Positions 5,379 to 6,022 of a stretch of DNA of 6,022 nucleotides are shown piece by piece (positions within the stretch are counted from its first letter, which is position 1; each line of letters opens with the position of its first letter). Both the position numbers and the translations under genes were made by a program. Origin of the DNA: an uncultured Eubacteriales bacterium (GTDB lineage: Bacteria > Bacillota > Clostridia > Lachnospirales > Anaerotignaceae); assembly GCA_934552695.1 (NCBI GenBank), contig CAKTER010000099.1, forward strand, positions 1-6,022, in the 5' to 3' direction. The notes beneath the pieces were generated by a model. It ran no database searches and was not told the DNA's origin. It saw only the letters and a list, made by a program, of their open reading frames with translations.

Positions 5379-6022
5379 ATGAAGTCCGAAAAAAAGCGGG
5401 GGCGGTGGCTGGCGTGGGTGTTTGCGGCGGGGCTGGCCTTGCTGCTCTACCCGCTGGTGGGCCAGTGGTGGAACGGGCGTACCCAGTCCCGGGCGGTGGT
5501 GGCCTATCAGCAGGGGCTGGCAGAGTGGGACGAGGCGACGTGCGCCACCGCTTTGGCTGCGGCCGAGGCCTATAATACCCGGCTGGCGGCGCTGGACTTT
5601 CCGTTGGGGGAAGGGGTGGGCTGGCCGGAATACAGCTGCCTCCAAACCGCAGGCGGCACCATGGGGGTAGTGACCATCCCGAAAATCGGGGTGGAGCTGC
5701 CCTTGTACCCCGGTACCGACGAGGCGGTGCTACGGGAAGGGGCCGGGCATTTGGAGGGGAGCAGCCTGCCGGTAGGCGGGGCAGGTACCCATGCGGTGAT
5801 TGTGGCCCACCGGGGCCTGCCCAGTGCCCGGCTGTTTACGGATTTGGACCAGCTGGAGGCCGGGGACGAGTTTACGGTCACGGTGCTGAACCGGGAGCTT
5901 TGTTACCGGGTGGAGGAGATTTTGGTGGTGGAGCCGGAGGACACGGCGGCTCTGGCCCTTGTCCCGGGGGAGGACCGGTGTACCTTGCTGACCTGTACTC
6001 CGTATGGGGTGAATACCCACCG
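5379..6022 (+). CDS. srtC: Class C (pilin-polymerising) sortase, 3'-truncated
   Basis: An open frame of 214 complete codons runs off the window end. Class C sortases are membrane-anchored cysteine transpeptidases that cut LPXTG-type signals and join pilins into covalent fibres. Visible are a basic N-terminus and transmembrane segment (~10-31), a helical YQQGLAEW...AEAYN region as in class C enzymes, the core strand GVVTIPKIGVELPLY (96-110), catalytic His144 in AHRGLPSARLFTDLDQL, the EPEDTAAL block (185-192), and catalytic Cys206 in TLLTCTPYGVNTH. The catalytic Arg and the C-terminal membrane helix expected in this class lie past the window edge. Oddities: Asp73-Phe74-Pro75 stands where the lid usually has Asp-Pro-aromatic, and His144 is preceded by Val-Ala rather than the common Thr-Gly. 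There are four additional Cys (55, 87, 175, 201). It directly follows its likely substrates. Confidence 0.95.
   Translation, partial: MKSEKKRGRWLAWVFAAGLALLLYPLVGQWWNGRTQSRAVVAYQQGLAEWDEATCATALAAAEAYNTRLAALDFPLGEGVGWPEYSCLQTAGGTMGVVTIPKIGVELPLYPGTDEAVLREGAGHLEGSSLPVGGAGTHAVIVAHRGLPSARLFTDLDQLEAGDEFTVTVLNRELCYRVEEILVVEPEDTAALALVPGEDRCTLLTCTPYGVNTH

Noticed and set aside
1..6022. Search for CRISPR arrays, tRNA or rRNA genes, transposases and attachment sites
   Set aside because: Nearly the whole window is covered by four convincing protein-coding genes. The two short gaps and one 219-nt intergenic region contain no regular repeat-spacer pattern, tRNA-like fold or transposase-like sequence that I can see.

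Overview
The window suggests a GC-rich, anaerobic, Gram-positive Clostridia-type bacterium, possibly a gut Oscillospiraceae/Lachnospiraceae-like lineage. The grounds are Gram-positive sortase-anchored surface proteins, strong GGAGG-type ribosome binding sites, and surface domains (fibro-slime, FimA-type D2, Cna-B-like) common in gut Firmicutes. The taxonomic assignment is inference, as no marker gene is present.

Layout, all genes on the + strand. (1) Positions 1-552 hold the 3' part of an Mrp/NBP35-family P-loop ATPase gene, an Fe-S cluster carrier; its 5' end with Walker A lies outside the window. (2) Positions 553-771 are intergenic. They contain a strong hairpin terminator at 613-648, then an AT-rich leader that probably carries the promoter of the next operon. 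(3) Positions 772-3705 encode a 977-aa secreted, wall-sorted fibro-slime adhesin, the likely pilus tip or ancillary pilin. (4) Positions 3745-5304 encode a 519-aa LPGTG-anchored major pilin with a FimA-type D2 domain and a Cna-B/SpaA-type D3 domain. (5) Position 5379 to the window end encodes a class C (pilin-polymerising) sortase, truncated just after its catalytic Cys motif.

The three surface genes form a compact co-directional unit with short gaps (39 and 74 nt) and no internal terminator. They read as a classical sortase-assembled pilus operon: the adhesin is probably displayed at the tip, the major pilin forms the shaft through sortase-catalysed Lys-Thr isopeptide bonds, and intramolecular Lys-Asn isopeptide bonds stiffen the domains.

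I see no wholly new system. The points worth a second look are departures from the standard pilus model: a lipobox-like LVAC in the signal peptide of a protein that also has a sorting signal; an LPAAG motif with a weak hydrophobic tail on the adhesin; no recognisable YPK pilin motif in the shaft pilin; and a sortase with Asp-Phe-Pro where the lid Asp-Pro-aromatic motif is expected.
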